A stretch of DNA of 64,000 nucleotides from JBBIWA01 sp037439425 (GTDB lineage Bacteria; Acidobacteriota; Blastocatellia; RBC074): positions 1 through 64,000 of the forward strand of contig JBBIWA010000018.1 in NCBI GenBank assembly GCA_037439425.1. The letters are read 5' to 3'. The notes under the pieces are model-generated. The model did not search any database and was not told the DNA's origin. It saw only the letters and a program-made list of their open reading frames with translations. How positions within the stretch are numbered: the stretch's first letter is position 1; every line of letters begins with the position of its first letter. Positions 35,986-45,085 of the stretch are shown here, piece after piece. The position numbers were made by a program, and so were the translations under genes.

Positions 35986-37701
35986 TTAACGCCCGATTTC
36001 GATCTGCCGCTTGAGCGCGATGGCGTCGCGATCTTGCGGATCTATTTCCAGTGCTTGCCGGCTATGCGCCAGCGCGCGGGCCCGATCGCCACGACCGAGG
36101 TAGAGCTGTCCCAGCGCCACATGCGCAGCGACTAGGCGAGGATTCCAGTAAACGGCAGCGGTAAAAGCGCTGATTGCGCTCTCAATTTCACCGCGCCGCT
36201 GATAGATCTTCCCACGCAGCAAGTGAGCTTCAGCCTGAGTCGGCTCAGCACTGAGCACCCGCTGAAGTTCGGCGAGAGCTTCCGCTTCGCGCTTGGCTTC
36301 GATCAGTTGTTGAGCTCGTTCCAGACCCTGCTGAATCGAAATGGTCTGCTTACTCGAAACCCCGGGCGCGCTTTGATGCTGCCGCTCCAGTTGGAAAAGC
36401 TCGGCTCGATTGAAGTCCAGCTTCAACCGGATGAGCAATGGCATCTTCGCTGGCGTCACTTCCCACTGAGCATAATTGCCCAGATAGCGCTTGGCCGCTT
36501 CATTGGCTTGAGCCGCTTCAGCGTTCCTGCCTACTCCGGCCAGGCATTTGGCCAGCAAGTATTGAGCTTCTCCATCGCGCTGATTTATTGTCACCACTTT
36601 CTGCAACTGAGGCACAGCCTCAGCAAAGCGCTGACTGAGCCAGAGCGCATAACCGAGATTGAAGCGGAACGTCAGGTCGTTGGGACTGGCGGCAACTGCG
36701 CGCTGTAGGATCGGGATGGCCCGCGCGCTCTCCCCTTTGGCGGCTATCATCGCGCCTGCATTATTGAGTACAGCAGGCAATGGCAGCGGCTCAATCAGCT
36801 TTTCAAAGGCTTCGGCTGACTGCTTTACATCACCCAGGCTGTAAGAGGCCAGCCCCAGATAGAAAAGACTTTCCAGATAATGCGGATCGTCTTTCGTAAG
36901 TTCTTTGAACCGCTTGACGGCTTCCGCATAATCCTGCTGTCGGTAGTGGAGTAAGCCAAGGTGATAAATAGCCGGAGCGTAGTGGCCGGCCCCGGCATCA
37001 CGTTCATATTCGAGCAGGCTGCGGAGCAGGAAGTTCCTGCGCAGCTCCGGATCTGAGGTCTGAATCCCTTTGACGAAGCTCTCATAGGCGCGCGCCGGAA
37101 TGCTCGTGGCGCGGCGTACTATCTGATGGCGCGCATAGGGTAAGGTAGGATTGAGTTCAACAAGCACATCCCAGGCCAACTGCCCCTGCAGGGTCTGTAG
37201 TTCGGAGAGCGAACCGCTGAGGTTGAATACCTTGTTGCCGACCAGTCGCCCTTTGCGCGTCTCGATCAACCGCGCTGTGATGGCAATCGTTTCCGACTTA
37301 TGGTCGCCGCCAATGTCATAGGTCCCAATCAGCGCCAGATTCGCCTGAGCCGCTTCAGCAAGGCGGATCACAGCAGCACGTGTCAGCAAATCAGTGGCGC
37401 GGATTCCGAAGCGTTCATAAGCGAGATTGCGCTCTTCCAGGCTGATGACTACTAGCCCGGGAGAATCGAGCAGATCGGAGAATAAAATCCCAAAACTTTC
37501 CCCAATCCAATGATATTCAGGGCGGCCCGACTGATTTTCAAACGGCAGAGTTAAAAGCACATCGGCTCCCCGCACCGGCACCGCCGTTAGAATCATTAGC
37601 CCCCAAACGAGTAAGCAGAGTGGAACTTTGAAGCAGTAAGCCAAACTGCTTGGTGGTCTCAAGATAGAAGCTCTCTTCTGTTCGTCCCCGGATAACCTCA
37701 T
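35986..37701 (-). CDS. TPR protein with a FlgO-like N-terminal domain
   Basis: 571 residues. A signal peptide or anchor (FKVPLCLLVWGLMILTAVPV) precedes an N-terminal region resembling the FlgO/GNA1162-like fold often put before TPRs (LTLPFENQSGRPEYHWIGES, then ALIGTYDIGGDHKSETIAIT). At least eight TPR units follow from about residue 230 to the end, such as APAIYHLGLLHYRQQDYAEA and AHVALGQLYLGRGDRARAL. It is likely a periplasmic or membrane-bound scaffold. No enzyme motif is seen. Confidence 0.78.
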   Translation of the reverse strand: MRLSGDEQKRASILRPPSSLAYCFKVPLCLLVWGLMILTAVPVRGADVLLTLPFENQSGRPEYHWIGESFGILFSDLLDSPGLVVISLEERNLAYERFGIRATDLLTRAAVIRLAEAAQANLALIGTYDIGGDHKSETIAITARLIETRKGRLVGNKVFNLSGSLSELQTLQGQLAWDVLVELNPTLPYARHQIVRRATSIPARAYESFVKGIQTSDPELRRNFLLRSLLEYERDAGAGHYAPAIYHLGLLHYRQQDYAEAVKRFKELTKDDPHYLESLFYLGLASYSLGDVKQSAEAFEKLIEPLPLPAVLNNAGAMIAAKGESARAIPILQRAVAASPNDLTFRFNLGYALWLSQRFAEAVPQLQKVVTINQRDGEAQYLLAKCLAGVGRNAEAAQANEAAKRYLGNYAQWEVTPAKMPLLIRLKLDFNRAELFQLERQHQSAPGVSSKQTISIQQGLERAQQLIEAKREAEALAELQRVLSAEPTQAEAHLLRGKIYQRRGEIESAISAFTAAVYWNPRLVAAHVALGQLYLGRGDRARALAHSRQALEIDPQDRDAIALKRQIEIGR

Positions 37702-37851
37702 TCCTAACCGTCCTTACTGGTCATCAGGCTGCCTGTGAGGTTGGCGGCCCAGATAGCCCTTTGCAAGCTAAGACCTTACCATAGCGCCACCCAAAAATCG
37801 AACGCCCCCTCAGCCTGCCTGCAGCCTTACAGACCGGCTCAGAAAATCAGC

Positions 37852-38325
37852 TTATTCTCCGTTACGGCGCAACCTTTCGAGTGAGGCACGGATGCGCTGC
37901 TGTGCCTTCTGACCAAAGCGCGGTATGTTTTGCAAGCCGTCACCTTCGACAAACTTCTCAAAGTCATCCAGGTTGGTGATGCCAAACTGGCGGTATAGAA
38001 TCTGCGCCGTCTTAACTCCAATGCCTTCGATCTTCAAAAGATCAAGCACTGTGAGAGGGATTTCGGCCTTCAGTTCCTCGTAAAATTGGCAACTTCCTGT
38101 CTCTAGGATCTCGACAATCTTATTACTAATCGATTCGCCCACACCGGGCAGCTGGCACAAGCGAGCGGCGCCCCCCTCCGCTACCATTTCGGCCAGCGGC
38201 GTCGTTGTAGCTTCAATCGTCTCAGCGGCTGTCCGGTAAGAACGAATCTTGAACGGCTTGTCGTCGCGAAACTCCATCAGATCGGCGATGCGATAGAAGA
38301 TGGCAGCAATCTCCTGGTTATTCAT
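37852..38325 (-). CDS. Stand-alone PolX-type helix-hairpin-helix domain protein
   Basis: 157 residues from the ATG at 38325, which has AGGAG seven bases upstream. It matches only the N-terminal 8-kDa and fingers region of family X DNA polymerases: NQEIAAIFYRIADLMEF, then two HhH motifs, LCQLPGVGESISNKIVEIL and LLKIEGIGVKTAQILYRQFG, and a third weaker one (LQNIPRFGQKAQQRI). The palm domain with its catalytic aspartates and the PHP domain are absent. The frame is intact and ends cleanly, so it is a short family member rather than a broken gene. DNA binding is likely; a repair role is a guess. Confidence 0.85.
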   Translation of the reverse strand: MNNQEIAAIFYRIADLMEFRDDKPFKIRSYRTAAETIEATTTPLAEMVAEGGAARLCQLPGVGESISNKIVEILETGSCQFYEELKAEIPLTVLDLLKIEGIGVKTAQILYRQFGITNLDDFEKFVEGDGLQNIPRFGQKAQQRIRASLERLRRNGE

Positions 38326-38441
38326 ACGCTTGCTCCTGGCTACCCATACGCTTGTCAATATCTCAGCTGCGCAGTCTGGATTGGGAAACCCATCTTCTCC
38401 CGATCCCTTTTACATCTGTCCATCAGTCAAGGTAAGGCACT

Positions 38442-39215
38442 TTACCCAAACAGGGTCGAGAAGCCAGAGAAGATCAGTGCCAATATAGCAGCAATCACCC
38501 CACAGATGGTTATTGCTGTTGAGGTCTTCAAGCGACGTGACACCGCAGCATAGCCAATTGCCAGCAGTAGGACTTTCCAGATGTAGAACAGATCAACGTA
38601 GCTAGCCAGCGCCCTCACAAACTTGGGCAGCTCTACGCCCGCCACAGCCAGCAGTGCTGCCAGATTCGATCCAACAGGGTTTTGCAGGTCTATCTCTTCT
38701 GGTGGCTTGAGGTAGAGCAGGAGAATAAGTGCCAGCGAGGAGAGCAGCGAGACCGCAAGCAGCGCGTAGAGGCTCACGGCAAATACCGGTTTGAACTCGT
38801 TCTCAAAGCCCATTAGCATGCTCACCAATTTACAAATCCCGGCGAAAATAAGTGCCATCACTACGCCCGCCACAGCTCCGTAAAGTGGGAAGCCCACCTT
38901 GATGTAAGGTGCCACTCTTCTGATTCCCTCTAACTGCTGTTCTGCCTGCTGCTGAGTTAACCGCCCGGAAGCGACGGCCTGTTCTATTCCTTGACCTAAA
39001 ACCCTCTCCACACCAATTCTATCTACCATCACGTAAACAGCCACGGCGCTGACCACAGCCAGGACCAACATCGGTATCAGCAGGCGCGGTGTGCGGCCGA
39101 TTTCTGCAAACGTTTCACCCGGCGAGAAGTAAACACCCATCAGGCGACTGAAGAGACCCTGAGGCACAGCCTCAGGTACAGTGGATTGAGAAACGGGACT
39201 GGATTCAGGGCTCAT
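38442..39215 (-). CDS. Yip1-domain membrane protein
   Basis: 257 residues from the ATG at 39215, with AAGGAGG four bases upstream. After a Ser/Pro-rich start comes GVYFSPGETFAEIGRTPRLL, the standard opening of bacterial Yip1-type proteins, then five transmembrane helices with a helical insert (about 80-115). Function of the family in bacteria is unknown. It follows the oppF-like gene by 58 bp on the same strand. Confidence 0.85.
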   Translation of the reverse strand: MSPESSPVSQSTVPEAVPQGLFSRLMGVYFSPGETFAEIGRTPRLLIPMLVLAVVSAVAVYVMVDRIGVERVLGQGIEQAVASGRLTQQQAEQQLEGIRRVAPYIKVGFPLYGAVAGVVMALIFAGICKLVSMLMGFENEFKPVFAVSLYALLAVSLLSSLALILLLYLKPPEEIDLQNPVGSNLAALLAVAGVELPKFVRALASYVDLFYIWKVLLLAIGYAAVSRRLKTSTAITICGVIAAILALIFSGFSTLFG

Positions 39216-39272
39216 GGGGCCTCCTTGGTCTAGGAGCATCAATGACCGCTAAGCTGGTTGTAATTGTACACC

Positions 39273-40238
39273 CTATTCGTAGAGAAAGCACGCGGCCCAA
39301 TGGCCAGGTTCGAGTTCAACCAGTTCCGGCTCGACTGCACGGCACTTCTCCATGGCGTGCGGGCAACGCGTGTGGAAGCGGCATCCTGAAGGCGGCTGAA
39401 GCGGTGTGGGTATCTCCCCGGGTAGGATGCGCAGCTTAGCCTCCCGCTCTCGCTTCGCATCCGGGTCTGGAATAGGAATGGCTGCCAACAGCGCCTGTGT
39501 GTAAGGATGCAGCGGTTTTTGATAGATCGCTTCGGCTGGCGCTAGCTCGACCAGTTTGCCTAGATACATTACTCCGACCCGCGTCGAGATGTGTTCGACT
39601 ACAGCCAGACCATGTGAAATGAACAGGTAAGTCAGGCCCAATTGCTGCTGCAAGTCTTGCATTAGATTGATCACCTGCGCCTGCACCGAAACATCCAGGG
39701 CTGAGACCGGCTCATCGGCGACAATAAAATCGGGGTTGAGCGCCAGCGCGCGTGCAATCCCGATGCGCTGGCGCTGGCCGCCGCTGAATTGATGCGGATA
39801 GCGATTAGCATAGTCCGGGTCTAACCCGACAAGACGTAGCAGCTCGGCAACCCGCTCGCGCCGCTGCTGGCGATTGCCTTCGCCGTGAATGATGAGCGGT
39901 TCAGCGATGATGTCGCCGACTTTCAGTCGCGGGTTGAGCGCAGAGTAAGGGTCTTGAAAAATGATCTGCATCCGCCGCCGCCGCCGGCGCAACTCGCTGC
40001 GTTTGAGTCTCAAGAGGTCTTCTCCGTCAAACCAGATCTCTCCTTCGGTTGGCTCGACCAGTCGCAGCAGGCAGCGGCCAAGCGTTGTCTTGCCACAACC
40101 CGATTCGCCCACCAGACCAAAGGTTTCGCCACGCTTGATTGAGAAGGAGACACCATCAACCGCGCGCACGAGTTGGTTACGTGAAGCAGGGAAGTATTTC
40201 TTAAGTCCTTTGATTTCAACCAGAGTTCGGTTCGTCAT
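39273..40238 (-). CDS. Oligopeptide/dipeptide ABC transporter ATP-binding protein, OppF/DppF type
   Basis: 321 residues. Walker A is GLVGESGCGKTTLGRC, the ABC signature FSGGQRQRIGIARAL, Walker B DFIVADEPVSALDVS, and the C-terminal oligopeptide-ABC extension carries the conserved cysteine region GCRFHTRCPHAMEKC. This subunit would pair with the OppD-type ATPase encoded upstream. The ATG overlaps the stop of the small Uma2-like gene (ATGA). Permease and binding-protein genes are not in the window, so the transporter is completed elsewhere. Confidence 0.94.
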   Translation of the reverse strand: MTNRTLVEIKGLKKYFPASRNQLVRAVDGVSFSIKRGETFGLVGESGCGKTTLGRCLLRLVEPTEGEIWFDGEDLLRLKRSELRRRRRRMQIIFQDPYSALNPRLKVGDIIAEPLIIHGEGNRQQRRERVAELLRLVGLDPDYANRYPHQFSGGQRQRIGIARALALNPDFIVADEPVSALDVSVQAQVINLMQDLQQQLGLTYLFISHGLAVVEHISTRVGVMYLGKLVELAPAEAIYQKPLHPYTQALLAAIPIPDPDAKREREAKLRILPGEIPTPLQPPSGCRFHTRCPHAMEKCRAVEPELVELEPGHWAACFLYE

Positions 40239-40528
40239 CGGGACTTGCGGGGAAAGGGGCGCCGGCAGATTTCAGTGACCGCAGGAGTAAAGCGCGGCAG
40301 AACTTGCGACTCGACGTGCTCGCCACGGTGAAAGACTTTGCTCGCGCCGTAGCAGCCTTTGCCTCCCTTCGTTCCGCGCTTCAAGTGGCGCACTTCGATC
40401 TTTTCACTGTCCGGATCAACAGGCCATAATTCGCGCACGCCAAGCGCGGCGTAAGCGTCGGCTTTGGTGTTGCGATCGTAGATGGCGGTAGACGGAGAAA
40501 CGATCGGAGAAGCGGTCAGTATTGGCAT
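40235..40528 (-). pseudogene. Truncated Uma2-family (DUF820) nuclease, C-terminal part
   Basis: 97 residues. SPSTAIYDRNTKADAYAALG, VRELWPVDPDSEKIEVRHLK and VLPRFTPAV match the C-terminal half of Uma2/DUF820 proteins, which have a PD-(D/E)xK nuclease fold. The first half with the active-site segment (usually ...PDLVVEVLSPS) is missing; only IVSPS remains. The frame is open, has GAGG five bases before its ATG, and its stop overlaps the oppF-type start. It sits between the two ABC ATPase genes, so it may be an inserted, decayed gene that stayed in the operon. Confidence 0.7.
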
Positions 40529-40604
40529 ATTTTCCTCACACAGGGAAGCTCATTTTCACGGTGATTCTATGCTCTATCTTCACCTTTGGTCAAACTTCTA
40601 CAGT

Positions 40605-41585
40605 CTAGTAGATTTCATCCACCCGAATGCAGCGTGAGGTGTGCATTGTTTCAGTTTCAATCAAGGGGATCTCGCCCTCATGGCATTGCTCTCGCGCGTG
40701 CATGCAGCGGGGCGCAAAGCGGCATCCCGGCGGCAGCTCAAGCGGATTCGGGACGACACCTTCAATTGTTTCCAACCGCGCTTTCCGGCCCGCTCCGGCT
40801 CCACTCAAACGAGGCACGGCGCGCAGCAGCCCTTCGGTATAGGGATGGCGCGGACTGCGGAAGAGTTCACGCACAGGCGCTTCTTCGACTATCTGGCCAG
40901 CGTACATCACGGCGACACGATCTGCCGTTTCAGCCACCACGCCAAGATCATGAGTGATCAACAACAAGCCCAGATTGCGCTGCTTGCGCAGCTCGGCCAG
41001 CAATTCGAGAATCTGCGCCTGAATGGTGACATCGAGCGCCGTCGTCGGTTCGTCGGCAATCAACAGCTTGGGATCACAGGCCAGCGCCATCGCGATCATC
41101 ACACGCTGGCGCATCCCGCCTGACATTTCGTGCGGATAGTTTTTGGCACGCACTTCCGGGGCCGGAATCGCCACATCGCGCATCCCTTCGATGGCCTGAT
41201 TCCAGGCTTCGCGTTTCGAGATGCCGCGATGCAACCTGATAGCTTCAGCAATTTGCTCGCCAGCGGTATAGACCGGGTTGAGCGAAGTCATCGGGTCCTG
41301 AAAAATCATGGCAATCTCATTACCCCGGATCGAGCGCATCTCAGGCTCAGACAGCTTCAGCAAGTCGCGCCCTTCAAAGAGTATCTCGCCACCAGCGATG
41401 CGGCCCGGCGGGGCGACCAGACGCATGATCGAAAGTGCAGTCACCGATTTGCCGCAACCCGATTCCCCTACGAGACTCAACGTCTCGCCGCGCTCAAGCG
41501 AAAAGCTGACGCAATCAACTGCTTTCACCTCTCCACGAGCTGTCGCAAAGTAGGTGCTCAGGTTTCTCACTTCAAGCAGCTTCAT
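40605..41585 (-). CDS. Oligopeptide/dipeptide ABC transporter ATP-binding protein, OppD/DppD type
   Basis: 326 residues. Walker A is SLVGESGCGKSVTALSIMRL, the signature MSGGMRQRVMIAMAL, Walker B KLLIADEPTTALDVT, and the C-terminal extension holds the cysteine region GCRFAPRCMHAREQC. It powers uptake of peptides together with the OppF-type ATPase downstream, from which it is separated by the Uma2 relic and about 370 bp. The upstream region carries family-2 repeats. Confidence 0.94.
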   Translation of the reverse strand: MKLLEVRNLSTYFATARGEVKAVDCVSFSLERGETLSLVGESGCGKSVTALSIMRLVAPPGRIAGGEILFEGRDLLKLSEPEMRSIRGNEIAMIFQDPMTSLNPVYTAGEQIAEAIRLHRGISKREAWNQAIEGMRDVAIPAPEVRAKNYPHEMSGGMRQRVMIAMALACDPKLLIADEPTTALDVTIQAQILELLAELRKQRNLGLLLITHDLGVVAETADRVAVMYAGQIVEEAPVRELFRSPRHPYTEGLLRAVPRLSGAGAGRKARLETIEGVVPNPLELPPGCRFAPRCMHAREQCHEGEIPLIETETMHTSRCIRVDEIY

Positions 41586-41654
41586 AGCACAAAGGTAGCA
41601 GATTCAGCTTTCCTGGTTCAAAGCTTTTTCGTTCATTACTCCGGTGCGGAAAGG

Positions 41655-42060
41655 ATGCTACGAGCTTGTCTTGTGGAGCCAAGCGAGCAATGAGCAGCAA
41701 GCTCAATTCCAGATGCCACGAGCTTGTCTCGTGGAGTTTCACGCTGCGCAGCTATCCCACCGCCTCGCTCAATTCCAGATGCCACGAGCTTGCCTCGTGG
41801 AGTTTCACGCTGCGCAGCTATCCCACTGCCTCGCTCAATTCCAGATGCCACGAGCTTGCCTCGTGGAGTTTCACGCTCACGGCTACTCTAGCTTGCCAAC
41901 GTGAATCTCCGCGAGCCAAGCTCGCGGCATCCTGGAAATTCGTTCCCGCCGATTGTAGCTGCCACCATAACCATCCCCGGCGCAAGGCCGGGGCATTTGT
42001 CCCGATCTTGTTTGTTTTGATCGAACCTCGTGGAGCTTCGCGCTGGCAGCTCAATGATCC
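41655..42060. repeat. Family-2 repeat cluster with a 66-bp tandem array
   Basis: Units at 41701-41766, 41767-41832 and 41833-41880 (third cut short) repeat 66 bp nearly without change. Each starts GCTCAATTCCAGATG, holds the hairpin CCACGAG-CTTGT-CTCGTGG, then GAGTTTCACGCTGCGCAG and CTATCCCAC. A diverged copy precedes the array (41659-41680), inverted copies follow (GAATCTCCGCGAGCC...GCTCGCGGCATCC, 41904-41932), and a last copy is at 42027. The open frames crossing this DNA on both strands are by-products of the 66-bp period (22 codons). The remainder of the gap to 42280 shows no gene. Confidence 0.85.
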
Positions 42061-42280
42061 GCTTGGGAGAGCAAAGATAGAGAAACTCATCGGTGATCCC
42101 TTCGCTGGTCGTGTCGAGGTGATGGAGTTGGCCGCGCTCAAGAGCCTGACGGACGTTGCGAGCGACTAAACGGATGCTTCCCCATCTTGACCTCCTGGTC
42201 AGTCGGGAGAGCATTTTTCTTGCATCCTCAACCACCTAACTCGTCCGCTCCCGTAAATTCACTCTTTCATTAAAGAAAGA

Positions 42281-42309
42281 TTGACGAGGCCAAGCTCACG
42301 GCCTACAAT
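42281..42309 (+). promoter_or_regulatory. Candidate sigma-70 promoter of the cysteine dioxygenase gene
   Basis: TTGACG (42281-42286) and TACAAT (42304-42309) are separated by exactly 17 bp. The spacer AGGCCAAGCTCACGGCC looks like a family-2 repeat remnant. The start codon is 70 bp further on. Confidence 0.6.
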
Positions 42310-42378
42310 GGGTCTATTCTGACGTGCTACGCCTTTGACTCTATCATCCGGCTCCCAAAGCCATTGCAGGAGACACGC

Positions 42379-43041
42379 ATGAGCGCCAAACAATTGATCA
42401 ACATTGGGGATTTCGTGGAGCGGTTGCGCTCGTTCGAGCAAGGGATCATCACGCGCGACAATGTGCTGGAGTTTTGTGAAAGCGTCCAGCTTCGAGACTC
42501 CTCACTTGATCGCTACGTTTACTACGATGACCACTTCTACACGCGCAATTTGATCTACCGGGATGATCTCTTCGAGGTCATGACCATTTGCTGGCAGCCG
42601 GGCCAGAAGACAGTGGTTCACACCCACAATGGGCAGCTCGGCTGGATGATAGTGCAACGTGGCAATCTGATGGTAGTGGATTACAAGTGGCTGGGCTGTG
42701 ATCATCCAGAGTATCAAAACGTCGTGGGCATGGATTGTCTGGCAGGCTCCGATCATGTCCAGCTTGACCGCATCCGCAAGACCGAAGCCTACAGTGGTGG
42801 CCCGATCCTGACCGTGGACAAGATTCAGACCATTCATCAGCTCTTCAACCTTGAGGAGACACGCGAACGCGCCATCAGCATCCACATCTACTCGCGTCCG
42901 ATTGATTCCTGTGTCGCCTTCGATATGGAGAAGAACCATTGCTATCGCCGGCAACTCACCTACTTCAGCAAGTACGGCGAGATCGTGCAGATAGCTGCAC
43001 CTGCTGCCAAAGAACTTCCGGTGCTTCGCGCGGGGCACTGA
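42379..43041 (+). CDS. Cysteine dioxygenase family protein
   Basis: 220 residues from the ATG at 42379, with AGGAG seven bases upstream. It is a cupin of the cysteine dioxygenase type: iron ligands His81 and His83 in VVHTHNGQLGW and His153 in IHQLFN, plus the His169-Tyr171 pair in SIHIYSRPIDSC. The residue that in mammals is the cross-link cysteine (Cys93) is glycine here, as in most bacterial enzymes. It would oxidise cysteine to cysteine sulfinate with O2. The gene stands alone under its own predicted promoter. A 3-mercaptopropionate or other thiol substrate cannot be excluded. Confidence 0.87.
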   Translation: MSAKQLINIGDFVERLRSFEQGIITRDNVLEFCESVQLRDSSLDRYVYYDDHFYTRNLIYRDDLFEVMTICWQPGQKTVVHTHNGQLGWMIVQRGNLMVVDYKWLGCDHPEYQNVVGMDCLAGSDHVQLDRIRKTEAYSGGPILTVDKIQTIHQLFNLEETRERAISIHIYSRPIDSCVAFDMEKNHCYRRQLTYFSKYGEIVQIAAPAAKELPVLRAGH

Positions 43042-43236
43042 GCAAGAGCTAAGGCCTGAGGTTGCTGCTTCTTCCCTCATCTCTTTAACCCAAGGAAAGT
43101 AGACCATTCTTCAATTGAAAGCGCGGATTTGATTGCCTCGACCCTTCACCGATGAAGCCTGAAACAGTGGCCAGGCGAGAAGCGGTTATTAACTCGGCAG
43201 ATAAATCACGTGCGAGGCTAGACGAAAAGAGTTCGA

Positions 43237-43749
43237 ATGGTTAAGATGTCCGCTTCAGAGATGGGCCAGGAAGAGCAACAGAAGCGGGTTGAGAGATGGT
43301 CAGCTGGAAGGCAGCAATACGGCGCTCTGCGAGAAATGGCCTGGAACGTTGAAGCGCCGCCCGACCTGGCTCAGAGCGAACGGCGGTTTCGGCGCAACAC
43401 TTACCTCGTGATTGCGTTACTGTTCATCACCGGATTGATCTGGTCCGATTGGCGCATGGCGCTCGGTATTTTACTGGGCGGGGCGCTGAGCATTTTCAAT
43501 GAACGTTGGTTGCGCGCCAGCGCCAGCGCGATTCTAGGCACAGCGGCCCGCACTCAGCGGGTACCGCGTTGGACGGCCGCAAAATTCATTCTGCGCTACT
43601 TTGTGCTAGCCCTTGTTGCCGGCGTGGCTGTCTGGAGCGGTTTTTTCGATCTGCTGGGAATTGGAATTGGGCTCGCATCATTTGTGGGCGCGGTCATGGT
43701 CGAAGCTGGCTATCAGCTCTATTTGAGCTTTAAAACCAGCGACTCGTAA
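43237..43749 (+). CDS. ATP synthase subunit I-like membrane protein (AtpI-type)
   Basis: 170 residues. A charged N-terminal part (about 50 residues) is followed by four hydrophobic segments: TYLVIALLFITGLIWS, MALGILLGGALSIFNERWL, FVLALVAGVAVWSGFF and LGIGIGLASFVGAVMVEAG. The arrangement and the position 44 bp before atpB match the AtpI/DUF3482-like 'ATP synthase I' proteins that assist c-ring assembly. Two in-frame ATGs (43237, 43246) are possible. Confidence 0.7.
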   Translation: MVKMSASEMGQEEQQKRVERWSAGRQQYGALREMAWNVEAPPDLAQSERRFRRNTYLVIALLFITGLIWSDWRMALGILLGGALSIFNERWLRASASAILGTAARTQRVPRWTAAKFILRYFVLALVAGVAVWSGFFDLLGIGIGLASFVGAVMVEAGYQLYLSFKTSDS

Positions 43750-43792
43750 CGAGCGAGAGTTTCGCTATTTTTGCTACCTTCAGAGACAAATC

Positions 43793-44725
43793 ATGATGCT
43801 GCTAAGCCTTTTACAAGAGCACGGGAGTCAGGCGGTTGAACACGCCGCGGGGGCGGCGGAACGCGCGGCTGAAGCTGGAGGTGCGGGCCAGCACGGAGAA
43901 CATATTCCGTGGATTGTCGAGCAGGTTAATCACCTGATAGGCGAGCCTGTCTTCTCTTTACAGAAGCAGTTTATGCCACAGATTTATCACCTCTTCGGCG
44001 CGAAGTGGCCTGGCGAAGGATTGAGCTTCGAGCAGTATCTGGCTGCTGGAGAGTTCCCCATTCCGACTCAGGTGGTAATGTTCCTGATCGTGGTTCTGAT
44101 CACCGTCGTGCTGTTCTGGTTTCTGCGTGGCAAGCTGTCAGTAGAATCGCCGACGACGCGCCAGCAAACCTTTGAGGTCGGGGTCGAAGCCATCCGCAGT
44201 CTGCTGCTGGATTTGGTCGGGCCGCACGGATTGAAGTATTTTCCAGTTGTGGCGACCTTTGCCACGCTGATTCTCTTCTCCAATCTGCTTGGGCTGATGC
44301 CCGATATGGTGGCGCCGACGGCGAATCTCAATGTCACGCTCGCGTTCGGACTGACCTCGTTTTTGTACTACAACTACATTGGGATCCGAGAAAACGGACT
44401 TTGGGGGCACATCAAACACTTTGTGGGGCCGGTGCCGGCCATCGCGTTTTTGATGTTGCCAGTGGAATTGATCAGCCATTCGGCGCGGATTTTGAGTCTG
44501 AGCTTGCGACTATTCGGTAATATCTTCGGCGATGAGCAAGCTTCTAAAGTGATTTCTGAGCTTGTGCCATGGGTGGTGCCGGTCTTTTTGATGCCGCTGG
44601 CACTACTAGTCGCGGTGATTCAGACCTTCATCTTCATTGTGCTCTCGATGATCTACCTCGGCGAAGTGACGCATCATTCAGTCAGTGAACACGGCGGCCA
44701 CGGAGCTGCTGCTGAAGCTCATTGA
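43793..44725 (+). CDS. atpB: F0F1 ATP synthase subunit a
   Basis: 310 residues. The essential arginine is in SLSLRLFGNIFGDEQ, with the following IFIVLSMIYLGEVTHH helix typical of subunit a. An N-terminal extension (about 50 residues with Ala/Glu/His) precedes the first helix. The subunit forms the proton half-channels in the membrane. It is followed after 360 bp by atpE; no b, delta, alpha, gamma, beta or epsilon gene is in the window. Confidence 0.96.
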   Translation: MMLLSLLQEHGSQAVEHAAGAAERAAEAGGAGQHGEHIPWIVEQVNHLIGEPVFSLQKQFMPQIYHLFGAKWPGEGLSFEQYLAAGEFPIPTQVVMFLIVVLITVVLFWFLRGKLSVESPTTRQQTFEVGVEAIRSLLLDLVGPHGLKYFPVVATFATLILFSNLLGLMPDMVAPTANLNVTLAFGLTSFLYYNYIGIRENGLWGHIKHFVGPVPAIAFLMLPVELISHSARILSLSLRLFGNIFGDEQASKVISELVPWVVPVFLMPLALLVAVIQTFIFIVLSMIYLGEVTHHSVSEHGGHGAAAEAH

Positions 44726-45085
44726 GATAAGGCAGGAAGCGGTGATGGGTGGTCCCTCGTTTGTTGTCTGCGGTCCGTTGGGAACTGACAACCAGCCGCC
44801 GATCACCGATGAATGCCAACTGACCAACCTGGGATGCTCTAGCTAGCGACGTTGGGTCTTGATTCCGTTCTTTCACCTGCCAAACACCGCATGGAGCTTT
44901 GTTGTCAGAGGGGCAAAGTATACCTGGTGTCGAATTCATACCCGGAATTGATTCCGGCGCGCTCAGCAGAAGCATCCTTTGAAGAGGAGGGGCGTGGCGA
45001 GCGGTCAGGTATTCATTAACTTCATACATTCTGACCGCCGGCGCGCCTGAGGCAAGTTAACCCCTAACTATTCAAAGGAGAAAGT
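44726..45085. other. Gap between atpB and atpE
   Basis: A 360-bp spacer, unusually long for two F0 genes. It has GGTGGTCCCTCG, CTGCGGTCCGTTGGGAACTG and similar TGGTC/CAACTGAC words, which resemble the bshB1-bshA spacer. A minus-strand frame overlapping the atpB end is not credible. The last bases before atpE hold AAAGGAG, its Shine-Dalgarno. Confidence 0.5.

Noticed and set aside
41701..41880. CRISPR-like array
   Set aside because: Units are contiguous 66-bp copies without variable spacers, and no cas gene is in the window.
41636..42169. Long frames on both strands in the 66-bp array, a possible repeat protein
   Set aside because: The open frames follow from the unit length being divisible by three; products have no signal or start site and the same DNA motif is non-coding elsewhere.
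44682..45029. 115-codon minus-strand frame between atpB and atpE
   Set aside because: Overlaps the atpB end, no motif, no ribosome binding site.
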